Shown here: positions 1 to 12,839 of the stretch, piece by piece
Position numbering within the stretch: the stretch's first letter is position 1
Layout of the letters: every line of letters begins with the position of its first letter
Position numbers and translations under genes: made by a program
Source: Heliocidaris erythrogramma
Taxonomy: Eukaryota > Echinodermata > Echinoidea > Camarodonta > Echinometridae
Assembly: GCA_025617745.1 (NCBI GenBank)
Contig: CM046853.1
Location: 52,849,021 to 52,913,020 of the forward strand
Length of the DNA stretch: 64,000 nucleotides
Direction of reading: 5' to 3'
The notes under the pieces: generated by a model
What the model saw: the letters and a program-made list of their open reading frames with translations, nothing else
Told to the model about the DNA's origin: nothing
The model's database searches: none

Positions 1-3000
1 TGACCTCCGACACTGTATAAGAGCAAAATGTTTGTCTCGTCTATTTGTCTTGAGCCACAAGCATTTCATGGCAGGGATAGCCAACTCAGTATGAAAAGTG
101 AACATTCAAATCAAGCTTATTAGAATGGCTGAAAAAAAATCATATGAATGAAACACAGCTTACTGTATTCCTAACATATAGAGCGAATACTAGTTGAAAT
201 TTTCAAGCAACAGCAACTCATAAAAATATGTGGCTCAGAAAAAAACCCATGTCATTGAATGGGTTACATTATTGTATTAATGTACTCATTGCTTTACTAT
301 TTATTTGTTATTAATGCACAACTTTTTATGTTTATGCAGGTTGTATTCAAACAGTGTGATGTTCTGTGTACTAAATATGGCTGAAATTTTAAGAGATTTG
401 TTATTTTCTCTATCTGCTATTTATTACAGGCTGCAGTGTTTTCATTATTTATCAGTTTAGTTATCACCTTTGCTTTGTATTCACTTATTCCGCACTGTTC
501 AAGAGGCTTTTCAAACTTGTGATATTAACATATTTTTTTATTTATTTATATGTGTATATGATCATATTCACTGACTTTGCAAGCCAAGCAAGAATTGCAT
601 TTTAAATACCCCCATCTTCCCATGTTTGTATAACAACCTTCATATTCAGCGTTAACCCTTTCAGAACAGGAATTATTTAATGGCTAAATTGATCATTTTT
701 TTTTCTTCAAATTGGCAACAATATTTTTCTTTTAGTGCTTCGTGGTTCAACTAAGATGTAATGTCCTTGAAAACATTATACATGGTTAGGAATTTTGTCA
801 AAGTTGAAAATTTGTCATTTTGGATTAAAAAAAACAATGATTTTGAACCTCTCAATGTGTTGCCAATTTAAGGATTTAAAGCCTATTCTTGTTTTTTAAA
901 ATTCCTGGCATCACACACAATATGGTCATGCACCAAAAATGGACATAATGTATGCAGAAATTTTTGCTCTTTCTATTCATGCATCTGGTATGTTTTTTAG
1001 AGCTCTGAATCAAAATTTATTCACCGAGTCGAACCACAAAATGTGGTCAATTGTCTCGAAAGGGTTAATGCTTTCAAGTCCCAAAAGATATCTTTTAGTA
1101 TGGCTGTGTTTATATTTTGCTGAAATTCATATTTATGGCAGTGTTGGCAAGGTTGGTTGCCTTTTATATGACTCAGCTTCAGTGAAGCCGTATATTTGTT
1201 GAAGAGGAATACATGCACACAACTAATCTTGTGATGTTGATACTTATTGTGTTGTTTTCCTTTTCTGTAAATTTTGAATTTTTGAAAAAGTTTTGAATGT
1301 ATTTTAGACATGTTAGTCATGGTTTCTTTACAATATGTAGAGTAAGTAATTCCTGAAAAATGGAAGTGTTTGGTTGTGTGGTCACATGGATAGGGATGGG
1401 GATTTATGGAGAGTTGAAGGTTCAAGCCTTGGCAAGGGACTTGTTCTTCACTATGCAAGTTTAAATGAAAGAAAAGAAAAAGAAACTTGTGTGTAATATG
1501 TTGTATCAACATTGGTATCAGACCTACTTTCCTTCATTATGCAACTTTAAATGAAGAAAAAAGTAAAATAAAGGAGACACCTAAATTGTAAATCATCTAA
1601 AAATTGGAATTGGACAAATTCACTCAGTGATTTGATTATCAAAGAAGCAATGGAAATTTGTGTCTCTGACATCTGTTTAATAGCGTATGCAGACATTTAG
1701 TTGTTCATCATGGATTGATCTGCACAGTTCAGAGAAAGCGGAATAGATGGAGTTCAAAACTTTGAAATGATTTTTTAGTATGTTTATATTAAGCAAAGGG
1801 ACTTGATTACCTCAAATAGAAAGTAGAATAGAAAATTGACAAAGTATTGCTATAAATATTGCTTATAGCACATCCCTATTATGGGCAGTGAATGATTTTG
1901 TCTTCATGAGCAAGTACATGCATGTATATATTAAGTATTTTTATTTTGTTGTTGTTGCATTATTTGCCTTCTTAAATTCATACTGTACTGTAATACATAT
2001 TTTATCATTCTAAAGTTTACAATAAGTATTTTAACTCTGGTATATCGAAATCATGATTCTATGAATTTCATCATACTATCAATTTGCTCAGTACTATGAT
2101 TTTAAAAGCACAAATCATATTCAGAGTAATGGATATTATCTCTTCTGTGTCCATGTTTATTATTATTTCTAAAGCTATAAAATAAGCATCTGATGCATTC
2201 TACTGCACTGGTAAATCTTAAATTCATAAGAATTTATCAATTGTCTTCGAAACCTATCTATCCATTTGTAGATGAACTTGTGTGGACTCCTTTGTAACAG
2301 TAACTTATAAAAAATGATACGATAAGGAAGATAGATCAGTAAGTGCCCTATAAAGATTTTGTTTTTCTAATATAGTTAATAAGAAGCACAAATGAAGTGG
2401 GAAGCACAAATACAGCTACTTCGGGCATGGCTAGTATTCATTGATTATATTTGTGAGTGTGTGAATCATATTGAACTATAGATCCTACTCAGTGAAATGT
2501 TTTATTTCCAATTCCCAGTGATTGAATTCAACAAAATGTTTTAGAGGTAATTGTATCAGAGAAAGTACATTTTGTAACAGAAATAGAGGGGGAAAAAAGA
2601 ATGGAAGAAGAAAGGTGCCCTCCATGTGGATAGAAGGTTATAAAATATAATGTGGTTATATGCATGTTCTTTCTGTCATTGTAAAACTTTCGGCAGATTG
2701 ATATTTTAGAAGTAGATGAACTTTGAGCATGTTGCATGCAACATTATTTGGGAAATTGATATATATTTTAGTACATTTTCTCCTCTTCTTTTCTGTAGGA
2801 ATAAAGAGGTTAAAGAATAATTATGAAGTGAGGAAAGGGATATTTGAAGATAGGATATCACAACGGAATATGCATTACATTGCAAGAACCTGTGATCAGC
2901 TGAACGAGGTTGTGGAGTCTGTTTTGTATGAAATAAAATATATATTAAACATAAATGACATTTTGGGTTTTATACAGCTGTATTTTTGTCGTCCTGAGAT

Positions 3001-3421
3001 GAAAAGTATAGGTGAGACCATAATTTTCATTTTATTGAAGAAAACTGTCGGGGAAATTGATTAGGCAAGTCCAATGTGATTGTACAGTTTGTGACATACA
3101 TATCCAAACATAAGGGAGGAGGAACATAAATTAATATCAAAAGTAACATTTTACTACATTTGATTTGACTACATTTGGTCTGACCCAAGGTGAAGTAAGA
3201 ATATTAACATATGTACAATCATTAGGTATACAGAAATCTTTGGTGTGTAATCTCCAATGTATGAAATATATGAATGAAGGCAACACACAGTTTTGTAGCT
3301 ACAAGGGGGCACACGGAGAAGGGGGTACATGTCCCCCACTTGAATGACAATGAAAAAAAAGAGAAAGAAAATAAGGAAAGGGAGAACAGGAAAGGGCCAA
3401 AAAACCCCCCATAATATGACC
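1..3421 (+). repeat. Segmental duplication, left copy
   Basis: This stretch aligns in the same orientation to 44416-48153, to my eye over 90% identical with many small indels. Similarity is already present at base 1, so the copy extends beyond the left edge. It ends at the shared TGACC at 3417-3421, just where AASS coding sequence begins. The right copy lies about 1.6 kb downstream of the AASS stop codon, so this left copy looks like the 3' flank of another AASS copy upstream. Open frames inside (939-1202, 2723-3064 and others) have no recognisable domain and are probably chance. The last part (from 3288) is a hAT-like repeat fragment. Confidence 0.9.
652..1068 (+). mobile_element. piggyBac-like MITE, copy A
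   Basis: A roughly 417-bp element bounded by TTAA on both sides. It begins TTAACCCTTTC and ends GAAAGGGTTAA, so the ends are inverted repeats starting CCCTTT inside a TTAA target. That end structure is known from piggyBac elements. Related copies lie at 45073-45484 (same orientation, inside the duplicated block) and 27251-27662 (inverted, in an AASS intron). No transposase is present. Confidence 0.7.
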
Positions 3422-3570
3422 ATGGAGTCACCATTCTGCCTGTATCATCGGCACCAGCACTTCAAGTCCCTGCGGTTCTCCGGTGATGGCATATTGGTGT
3501 GCTCCATCGAGTTGCCCCGTGAGACCACTATTTCTTTGGTGGTCTCTTGTTCCCTCTTGTGCCTGAACTG
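3422..3570 (+). pseudogene. AASS: AASS exon, damaged (end of lysine-ketoglutarate reductase domain)
   Basis: Reading ATG GAG TCA onward gives MESPFCLY, then GDGILVCSIE, LPRETT and, after a one-base frame change near 3525, FFGGLLFPLVPEL up to a GTAAG donor at 3571. From family knowledge, vertebrate AASS has here PFC-Y-DADQH, GILMCSIDNLPAQLP-EAT and FGDMLYPYVEEM. Three kinds of damage are visible: DAD is replaced by HR, about five residues between CSI and LP are missing, and one base is missing before FFGG. No AG acceptor adjoins the conserved part; upstream sequence is the duplicated block. The exon end is in phase with the next exon. Likely a broken, 5'-truncated exon. A cryptic acceptor near 3394 would keep an open frame up to the frameshift, so splicing cannot be excluded. 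Confidence 0.75.
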
Positions 3571-4401
3571 GTAAGAAAGTACTTTTTGGGTATGTAAAGC
3601 TTGACATCGCAGGGAACTGAGGCCAATTCAAGCATGAAGTTGAGTTCTGATCATTACATTGTGAAAGAAACTGTCTCAAATCCACTGGAAAGGGTTAAAT
3701 AAGTCTATATAAGAATTGGTGTGTATTGTGAGGTTTTGGATTCATCAAAATGGGTATATGGGACTGAACACACATGTGACGTGGATGTTCGGCCCGAGCA
3801 CTTCAGCTATTTCTCGTCATATTTCAAATATGAAATCACTTGATAAGCAATTCTTTTCAGGCGACATTTTTTACTATGATGTTCTTCCAAGCTGACATAA
3901 AAGGACTGAGAAAGCTCACAAATTGTTTTTCACCTTTCCCAGAACTCAACCTTCTCTTTAAACTTGATTTATAAATGGTCGAATAGTTTGGCAACTGTCT
4001 GTTTGCGAGATAGAGCTGGACCTCCTTATTTTCAACATTGTCAGTTGAATGAACCTATTGCCTAAAATTTAGTATTGAGCCAAGGAGTAGGCATTCATGA
4101 AGATCATTGATGTTCAAGTGAGCAAGTGCGAGATCACAATTGGACATGCCATCATAAATTACAATGTTTCTATTTATTTAGAAAGTAAGCCAATGAAGAT
4201 GTTATGTGCTGTCCGCATATTTGATCATTTTATTGTTGCAAATCATTATGCTCTCAATTCTTCATTTTATAGACGTAACGTCATTATACCAGTCTTGGAA
4301 TTTCATTTTCTAACTCTTTTTCTTTTTATGCTTGCAAAAGCTGTTGAGACCAGCTAACTTTAAACGGCAAATATCTTCCAATCTTCAATTTTTCCTTTCA
4401 G
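3571..4401 (+). other. AASS: AASS intron, nothing recognised
   Basis: AT-rich sequence between two AASS exons. The open frame at 4097-4357 shows no domain and crosses no conserved sequence. I see no mobile-element ends. Confidence 0.6.
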
Positions 4402-4461
4402 TTGACATCTGATGCTACCAAGCCTATTAAGGAAGAGAACTTCTCAAGAGTAATAAACGAT
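4402..4461 (+). CDS. AASS: AASS exon: linker after reductase domain
   Basis: A 60-bp exon after TTTCCTTTCAG and before GTAAGTATG, encoding LTSDATKPIKEENFSRVIND. This matches the LLSDATQPL-NFSPVV-D stretch that follows the reductase domain in animal AASS. It joins the preceding exon in phase 0 (PEL then LTSDATKP). The next conserved residues (AV..SNG, then the GxGxxS nucleotide-binding start of the dehydrogenase domain) are not found downstream until 21437. Confidence 0.88.
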
Positions 4462-4640
4462 GTAAGTATGATCTAAATACCTGTGTATGTATTCTTTCTT
4501 TGATGTTTTTGATCAATTACCAGGTATATATAGTAACGAACCATGTGGAATGGTAAAGATGGAAAACTGCATTTTCTTGCAATCATGTAGAATTTTTTCT
4601 TTGTTGGCTGATCTTATGGTCTTTCTCATTTGTGCTTGAC

Positions 4641-4716
4641 GGCAATTCCACGGTAACGGAAGGACATTCAGATACAGTTTGTGTCTGATTGTCCTTTCGT
4701 TACTGTGGAATTACCC
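4641..4716. repeat. Short palindromic element (hairpin)
   Basis: The left arm GGCAATTCCACGGTAACGGA and the right arm TCGTTACTGTGGAATTACCC pair almost fully across a short loop. This looks like a miniature inverted-repeat element or a remnant of one. No target duplication was identified. Confidence 0.6.
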
Positions 4717-6015
4717 TTGACATGTATTGCACTGTTTTCACCCTTCCAAATTAAATAATTGTTATATAACTGTTGACCTCACACTATGAAATGGCCGGCC
4801 ATTCTCTCTCAATACATTCTCATGTTTGACTCATAATTGTTTCGACAGGTCTCAAAGGCCGCTAATTTATTCCTTGGACATTTTATCTTGAAATGACCTC
4901 AGTTAGGATTTGTGAAAAGACTTAAATGAGAAGAAAAAAAAACATTTTTTATATTCTCTGTACAGCATGTGGGTCTATGGCGAACTTAAACTGATCTTGA
5001 TGTTTTTATTACGCTAATAAATTATTGCCAAACCTCTGGAAGAGGTCTCCATAAGAACCCCATTATTATGACATGAGGAAGGACATTCAGTCTTTGGTTT
5101 GCTGGTAAACTAGTTTATGTATTCATACCCGTTGCACATTTAATTCTTTTATTCTCTCATTTTATCGAGTAAATATAACCAACATTCATTATTCCATCAA
5201 TTATGTATCAATACCACATATCAATGAAACATCTTTCTGTATTTCAGATCGAATATCAATATATCACCCACTGTTTGTCCCAACTGATGTGAATTGTACA
5301 TATATAGTAGGTCTGGGCAAACAACTATGCCTGGAGACCGTTAATTCCCTCCTATTAGACAGACAAGGTCATGGGGCTGGCTGACCTACGGAAAATGCAA
5401 AAATATGGTGTTTTCTATCATTTCTATTAACAATTTTCAGAAAGAAGCTCAAAAAATGAATAGAGTGGGAAATTCCATGTTAAAATAAACTTCGAACGAA
5501 ATGAATTGACCAACGATTAGTCAACTTTCTTCATAAGGAACATAGTCTCACGTCAAGACGTCGGCTGTAAAACCGTGTAAATTTATTTTAAAAATGCGCT
5601 TGTTTTACAAATTATAATGCATATACATTTTTTACAAAGCTTTACCAAGGAAGTAACACTTCCCTGGCTTTACAGTGAAATTCAGTTGTAATGAATATTG
5701 TAGTGTATTGTCCCGTTATTTCTGAATACAAATAACAATGAATAAATGAAATAAATTGTGCTTAAAGTCCGAAGGACAACATATTATTTAATCTTTAATG
5801 AGTAAATACTCAGGAGTCAAATAAAAACACCGCAGGATCCAAAAATTTATACTAATATATATATATATTTATATATAATATATACATTAACTGTGTGGAT
5901 ACGTACACCTTCGACCTTCTTTGTTCCTCTTTGTCAATGCCAGCACGTGAAATATGAACATTTTATATTCGAATTGAATTAGCTTGATATGTGGCCCACT
6001 CATTTGGCCTATCCT

Positions 6016-6016
<1 letters not shown>

Positions 6017-6047
<31 letters not shown>
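6017..6047. repeat. Poly-C tract (31 bases)
   Basis: An uninterrupted run of 31 C. Its length in the assembly is likely unreliable. Several shorter C or G runs elsewhere (10071, 10135, 17188, 18944, 21217, 49221) lie inside repeat elements. Confidence 0.9.
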
Positions 6048-6048
<1 letters not shown>

Positions 6049-8480
6049 CCGAAACCAAGGCTGAGCATGAGGATAATATCAAAATACATGTACCCATGTT
6101 ACGTTATGTAGCTAATAAATAACCAGTGACCCCCTGGTATAAAAGTTTTCTAATTATGAAACATTGTTTTGATTGGGAACCTCAATATTCATCCACTCAA
6201 ATTAATATAATTCCCGGCTCCTGAAAAAATATTTCTCAACTACCATGTTTTTCTTTTCTCATGACTGAAATAGCTGTTCTTGGTCAAAAAATATACACCA
6301 GGACCAGGTGTGGAGAAAGTAGAAGAAAGAAGCCATAAATATCCTAAAATTGCCATGACTATTAAACTTTTTAGCATCAGTCCATTAGAACAAATTACAT
6401 TACTTTTACTGAAGGTTTTGTTTAATCTGCGTCACAATTATCAGTTAATATTTTCATGAAGAAGAATTTGATTGAACTAGAGTCTCTAGTAGAGAATTAG
6501 AATGACAGAAATCATTCTAGTGGTTTCAACTTGATTCATTATCTAATCCCTAATATAATATAATAATAACAATATCATAACATTATAATAAATGAAATGG
6601 AGGCGGGATGAAGTGAAGGAAGTGTTGAAGAGACACTAGGAACCACTTTTATTTGCCTTTACTATTAGGGGGTGGTTACATACATGCTGGAAGTCCCCTC
6701 CTTAAAAATAAGGGGTAGATAATTATCTCCCCATCATCCACGGCAAAAAGTAACTCCAATCATTATTACTGGGCATGCATGCAAAATATGAAATAGAAAA
6801 TACCTGTACCATGTGTACTGTAGGGCTGTAAGTATGATGCTGCATGGTGATGGTGTTATTTCATGACACATATGTCCTTTGTGAAATCAGGGAGGTGTCT
6901 CGTTTCCACCTCCCTGGTAAAATGTTCCTCACTAAAAGTATCAACGTCGCCAAATGTGCATCCTAGAAATGAGAGCTTGACCAGCAACATGTATTATAAT
7001 ATTCCTGTAATTTCCCATTGGTGATATAAAAGGAGCACTGAAAACACGATGCTAGAGCAATATAGTAGAAAACCAAGTTCGAAGCTTGAGAAAACGCGCC
7101 AAAGTCATTGAAAAGGTCCACGTGCTTTCTGTTTATTATGCCATATGAATGTGTGTGGCATGTTATATGGATGACACATGCAACTCACTGCCTGTCGGGC
7201 CTGGGCTATGGTCAAGGGAATCGATTGACCTTGTCTCTGAGTGTCTGCAAGTACTATAGTCTCTGATTAGAAAATTTGACAAATTATTTTGTCGAAATAA
7301 CACGAAAATGTGTCTGGTAGTGCATGGACCCATGGGTAGAAGGGGTTGGGGAGGGCAAACTGAGACCAAGTTCCGCAGGGAAAGGGGCAGTTGTTTATCA
7401 GATGTAAAAAAAAAACCGCCTCCATACATTATTATTCTTAGTCCACTGCCTGAACTGTCTCCGTGTATCGCGCGATCGCGATCCTGATCCTAAATTACAC
7501 CCTCAATGCTAACACGATAGGCCAGTCCTTTATCCCACCGATATCCACCCTCGCAGACAGTCTATTCGAATTTGTTCCCGCCCACAGGCGTAGAATTTGC
7601 ATCATTCATGAATGATTACGTAATATTCAGTTTTCAGTTATCGGGTCGATGGGCAGGCCAGAGAGATCTAGGGCATTTTGTACGAGGTACCTCCTTGGGT
7701 ATAAGCCAGTTCGGGGTTAGCGCATGGTACAAATGACCCCAAATATCCACAGATATTTTAGACATGGAGGGTGCCTTTATGTGCACTTCAGAAAAATAAC
7801 TCTGGGAGTGATAGAGGTGCCTCATGAATAGCTTGTGTTTCCCCCTTTAAAAAGAATACTTCCACCTGGATATCATGGAATGCACCATTAGTGCATAATT
7901 GAATAATGATTACATGACATTCATGAGCACATATCGAATATTAGTGTCAGTGGGTTTTAGAATTTGGTACAGATGACCTTTATCTGCTCATGCTCAAATT
8001 GCATCTCCGAAGTGGCTTATTATTAGACAGATATGTTGCAAGGTTTTGAAAAGCGTTGTTCCTTTGGATCTTTTCGTCATTGTAAACCATATATAGGCAT
8101 ATCAAAACAACAAATAGCTTGTACTTTTGTTTAAGGAAAATATCTGTGTTTTCTTTATAGCTCTCATACTATCTCTCATACTAGTAGTATTAGATTTCGC
8201 ATTGAACTGTTTATAACAATAATTAACTTGCCTATATTTCAGTGTTCTGCAATTAATGGGGATTGACCTTTGTTGATAAGTCAATTACCCTCTGTTACCA
8301 CCCCATACATGTTTTGATTTGTATTACTTCGTTCTTTATCTACATGTATTTTATAAATGCTTGTCCCTGTTTTTCTAGTTTTAGTTTCATTCAATCTGTG
8401 GAAATATTAACAGAACCGTATGTTCGGATCACGCCTCTGTTCACACTAACTAATAGGAAACTAATTTTTAAACAGTTTTT

Positions 8481-8680
8481 TAGGCATTACTCCCAGTGTT
8501 AAAGATAGTATGCTCGGTCTGTCAGGAAAATCATCACAAGTCAGAAAAATTGGAACCAGTGGGATTCGAACCTGTCATCTACTGCTTGCAGGGCAGCGAC
8601 ATAACCACCAGGCTATTCTGGTTCACGGCCAAGTCACGATGAACTGAAATCAAATACCCAAGATCCTCATTTTTTTTACT
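8481..8680 (-). mobile_element. tRNA-derived SINE
   Basis: On the minus strand a tRNA-like head begins GAACCAGAATAGCCTGGTGG. It includes a five-pair anticodon-like stem around the loop CCTGCAA, the B-box-like GGTTCGAATCC, and the pairing end CTGGTTCCA. A non-tRNA body (ACTTGTG...AACACTGGGAGTAA) follows. The acceptor arms GAACCAG/CTGGTTC pair. This is a SINE, not a working tRNA gene: the anticodon loop has C at position 33 and the D arm is degenerate. The same family occurs at 8715-8835, 22238-22560 and 35286-35523. Confidence 0.75.
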
Positions 8681-8714
8681 CATTGATATTGAACGGTCCG
8701 CCGTGGACAATAGT

Positions 8715-8835
8715 AAATGAAGAAGCTTAATGGGAGGAATTTTAATGTGTAATTTTTTTTAGGCTTTGCTCCCAGTGTTAAAGATCGTATGCTCGATCTG
8801 TAATGAAAATCACAAGTCAGAAAAAAATTGGAACC
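8715..8835 (-). mobile_element. Partial SINE body, same family
   Basis: Contains the body CTCCCAGTGTTAAAGATCGT, ATGCTCGATCTG and CACAAGTCAG, then ATTGGAACCA where the tRNA-like head should begin. The head itself is missing. It lies next to the more complete copy at 8481-8680. Confidence 0.65.
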
Positions 8836-9435
8836 AAAGAAATTGGAGAAAAAAAAAAATTTATCCAAACACATTGTGTTTGATCTTGAAATACCATCAC
8901 ATTCTTAAGTACGGAAATAAGAAATGCCATAATTTCAATGCGAAAATATCGAAGAAAATTCGTTCGCTAGCATTTTCCATTGGCGTATAGATCCGTAGAT
9001 CCGTACATTCTTTCTTTTCCTTATAGGTTGAAAATTCCAGTTGAAATTCTTGCATATATAAAGTGGCTGGATTCCCAGTCTCCCTCCACACTACAAAATG
9101 TTCCCTTCCCGAGCTGTATATTTCATGTGTCAGCACAATAAGTCCTTTGATTTTAACCTCTTCACATGTGAAACTAATCCCCAGTCCTCAGAATAGCTTA
9201 AACCTCCTGTAAATAAAACTGTCCTACTCTGCCTATACCTTATCACATTAATTCCATCCTAAATAGTATCATTTAACTGAGATAAGTTCCAGAGGTAAAA
9301 CAATGTGAAGGGGGTCAATAAACCCATGGCTATGTCTTGTCCCAAGAGGAAAGGGGTGAAGCTAGTGGACCGCTTGACCACATAAACATATCATTATGGT
9401 ACATTACGTTGGGAGAAATTCTTTGTTCTTTCTCT

Positions 9436-9490
9436 CTTCCTCTCTCTCTCTCTCTTTCTCTCTCTTTATCTTTCTCTCTTTCCCTCTCTG
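9436..9490. repeat. CT-rich microsatellite
   Basis: Run of TCTCTC with interruptions. The overlapping open frame with serine-leucine repeats is an artefact of this repeat. Confidence 0.85.
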
Positions 9491-9957
9491 CCCTCCTGGA
9501 GAGGGGATGGAATGTTTTCCCCCAAAAACATGAGGTTCTGGTATATGTATATAGGGAGGGAGTAAATTGTTGCAGTGCAGATTTGTGATTTTAGGGATAG
9601 AGAGAGGCCATTGATAGTTGTGAGCCCTTTACATATTCACGCCCATGGTTCCGTCCATAACAGTTTATCTAAAATACCATTATATCACCTGTTTATTACT
9701 TGCATTACTGATATTGGTATTGATACTGATATTACAAAATATGTAAATTCGGTAATAATAGGGGATCTGTACCCATATAATTCTCCATTCTGCCAATAAA
9801 GATAATTTGCGACCTTACCAAAATGAGTAAAATGACAGTGTCACGATAATTATCTTGTTACTCAAGTTTATTTTATCGCAACGCTGCCTAACCAATGTTT
9901 AGCCGGTTAATTATCATGATCTCATCATAAACATGACAAATAGTTGTCAAATAGAGT

Positions 9958-10326
9958 CAGCGGGGGCTTAGGCGGATCCGGGCGGACACTTCCGGCCCAT
10001 GCCCCCCTCGCTTTGGAAAGAAAAGTATGCATTTTGACCATAAAGGATCCACCCTTTTGTCGATTGTGCCCCCCCCCCCCTTTAGAATGAAAACTTTTTT
10101 GCAGAGAATTATGGAGGGAAACTGGACCCCATAACCCCCCCCCCCCCCCCCACTGAGCGAATTTTGGAGGTCTGGCGAAAAGAAAATTGTCGCCCCAAAA
10201 ATTTGCGAATTTTCGAGAAGCTGGCAAGACCAAAAAATATGGGTCTAACTTTTCCAGAAGTTGACGAACCTGCATTTGTGTGCCCCCCCCCCTTATATGA
10301 AATCCTGGATCCGCCCCTGAGCGGGG
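9958..10326. mobile_element. Probable non-autonomous DNA element
   Basis: The left edge has CTTAGGCGGATCCGGGC and the right edge CTGGATCCGCCCCTGAGC, which are inverted relative to each other around GGCGGATCC. The interior is G/C-run rich and non-coding. Ends of this type recur in many animal repeat families. Exact ends and target duplication were not resolved. Confidence 0.5.
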
Positions 10327-10460
10327 GCATAATTAATTTGTATTGAGAACTAGAGGGGCGTTGTCATGATTCAAAAATATTCAATTGACAGCAAGAGGAG
10401 CACTATGTCTGTGGCGATATAGCGCTTTTCTGGTTCTCAACTAAACATCTTTGAATTATG

Positions 10461-10677
10461 CTACACTCTTAGAAATATTGGGCAAAATTTTACCCAAATT
10501 TTACCCAACATGAGGGTCCTTATGAGTCCGACCAACTTTTGGGTAAACTTTACCAATTTCATTCTTATTTTTGACCAATGTTGGGTAAATGCATGTAAAA
10601 GTTGAGCAAGATTTAACCAACCTATGCCCAATCTTCATTTACCCAGTGGCATTTACCCAACATTTCTAAAAGTGTAG
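10461..10677. mobile_element. MITE with 22-bp terminal inverted repeats
   Basis: Begins CTACACTCTTAGAAATATTG and ends ATTTCTAAAAGTGTAG, which are inverted copies with a few mismatches. The 217-bp interior repeats ACCCAA and TTGGGTAAA motifs in both orientations. No coding capacity. Confidence 0.8.
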
Positions 10678-12831
10678 CCTCCCCCTGCATGCCGACTTTG
10701 AACCCCTTCAAACTGCCGACTGTTGCCTGCAACACAGAAGTTTCGGTATGCGCTTTAAATAGGCCTGTGATATTTTAAACTTTTCCAAATTCCTAGAATG
10801 TTGATTCCACAACTATACGCTAGCCTTAATCGGGTTGCATTTACGATATAGTGGTGTATGTACGATGTTAGGGTCAAATGACATCTAGTGCTGATAAAGT
10901 CAAAAAAATCATTTTCTTACAAACCGCTGCTCATTTGTCCGATCTTCCATTTATTTTGATCTTTATTTTATTTTATTTTGAAACTTCAACTCTGAAGTTA
11001 TTAACTTTTTTGGATAAAGGATCGTGTATGGCGTGTATAGATCACATCGTTTTAAATGTTTGGTTACAGTTTGCAAAACTGCTGCTCTCTATCTCTCTCT
11101 CTCTCCCAAGTTATCTAATGTTCCATCGGGTGTGATCATTTTTTTAGATAATAACATTTTGGGATAGAAACATATATCATGTATATCGTGCGCATGCCAT
11201 TGGGGTTAATATGGGTCGTAATAATTATTATGGTCACCTATATAGCCTATAGGCTAGCCAAAGATACGTTTTGAAACCTCAACTCACTACTCTTTTTCGT
11301 GTCTGAGTAAATTGCATTATGATACTTCTGGCAAATTTTGTACACCACTTGGTCTACTTTTATATATTTTTGGGGTAAATACATGCGCCTTCCCCTCTGA
11401 AAAAAAACCCCTGAAGATACGCAGAGTGAACATTCACCTAACAAACTTCTCTTATCAACAGGTAATGCATGCGACCTACAATGAAATTTGCTGAGAGTAA
11501 TAATGTCTCTTTGGCCTATATAGGACAAAAAGTATCTTTCAATTTTATGGTCATTTTTAAACATTCTGTAATTCGAACAGATTATGTTATTATAGACCAC
11601 ATGGATAATTTCCGTTCCTGTTGGAACATACACATATTATGTCAGAGAGCCTCAGGTTTAAAGCATTGAGTACCCATTGTCAGCTATTATCCACTACCCT
11701 GAGATAGCCAGACGTTCCCAGAGCCTGAGTATTGAATAGTATCTTCAATGAATTGAGACCAAGGTGATATGAAATGATATGAAGCGACTCATGTCTTTTA
11801 TGCATGCACCTGAGTAAGTTATAAAAAATATTTCAATACTTCTGCTGCTTTTCCTTTAACTACCCTTAACCATTATCAGACAATTCTACATTTTACATGT
11901 TTTAATATCAATCCACGACCAGTTTCACCTTAGACCATACAGACCATGCTTATTTACATGCCAATTAACACTGTCCTAAAAACATATATGGGAAACTTAA
12001 AATTGATATATACATTGAAACTCCCAGACCTCACTACCATACAATTTAATAGCATTGTATATGAACTGATAGCTGTAATCCTTTTTCTTTCACCAAAAGA
12101 CTTTCCGAGCCTGTGCTACTTGCTTGAATTTGTTTTTTAAGTTGTAATTATAAGTGAATCTTATGCTCAGGAATATAAATCATCAACCACATGTACATCA
12201 GTCACGTTACCATTCTAAGTAAAAGTTGGAATTCTTCAGATTTTCCCTTTGGAGGAAATAATTTTTGTCTTACTTGTGTGTACAGTTATTGTTTTCCAAT
12301 AATCTGCCATGCTATTCGATGATACAGTAATTGCAAATCTTCCTGCCATTCAAACAAAATTGTAGTATCATCAGCATATAACCAGATATAAGGCAATATA
12401 GTTATGTAAAAGTTCCTACTTCTGCATTATTTAGATGGCTATAAACATCACTTGCCGAGGAATCAAGTCCCTCATAGAATCTCACTATAATGTTTCTGAA
12501 AATCATTTAAATACATTGCAAATAGCGAGGGGGAGGGTTCTCTATACCTGACGTGAATAAATCTGAATACTTTCCATCGACTGCAACGCATTATTTTGCA
12601 TATTTACAAATGTTATTAATGATACCAAAGGGCTTGCCATTTAGGCCCAGCATCAAATTTTTTAACCATTAGTTTCTGTCATTCAGGTCAAATGCTTATT
12701 GAACATAAATAAAGGCGTTTCTCCTTTCAGATGATCAAGTATCAATTATAAATTATCAATTATCGTCTTCAGAACAAGTATTTGATAAGTTGTTGAATAT
12801 CCTGAACGGAAACATCATGAGCCCAGGACAT
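10678..12831. other. Non-coding intronic stretch
   Basis: AT-rich sequence without recognised genes, splice-flanked conserved peptides or clear element ends. The open frames here have no family resemblance. Confidence 0.55.
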
Positions 12832-12839
12832 GATGAAAC

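Larger units (their letters stand above)
4462..8480 (+). other. Long non-coding stretch within the AASS interval
   Basis: AT-rich intronic sequence. Small structures are a hairpin at 4641-4716, a TA microsatellite near 5852-5885 and a poly-C tract at 6017-6047. No AASS exon, other conserved coding block or RNA gene was recognised. Expected here are the exons for the start of the saccharopine dehydrogenase domain. Confidence 0.6.

Noticed and set aside
2723-3064. 113-residue frame and its counterpart at 47577-47864
   Set aside because: The frame is present in both duplicate copies but ends differently in each, without domain signal or conserved reading.
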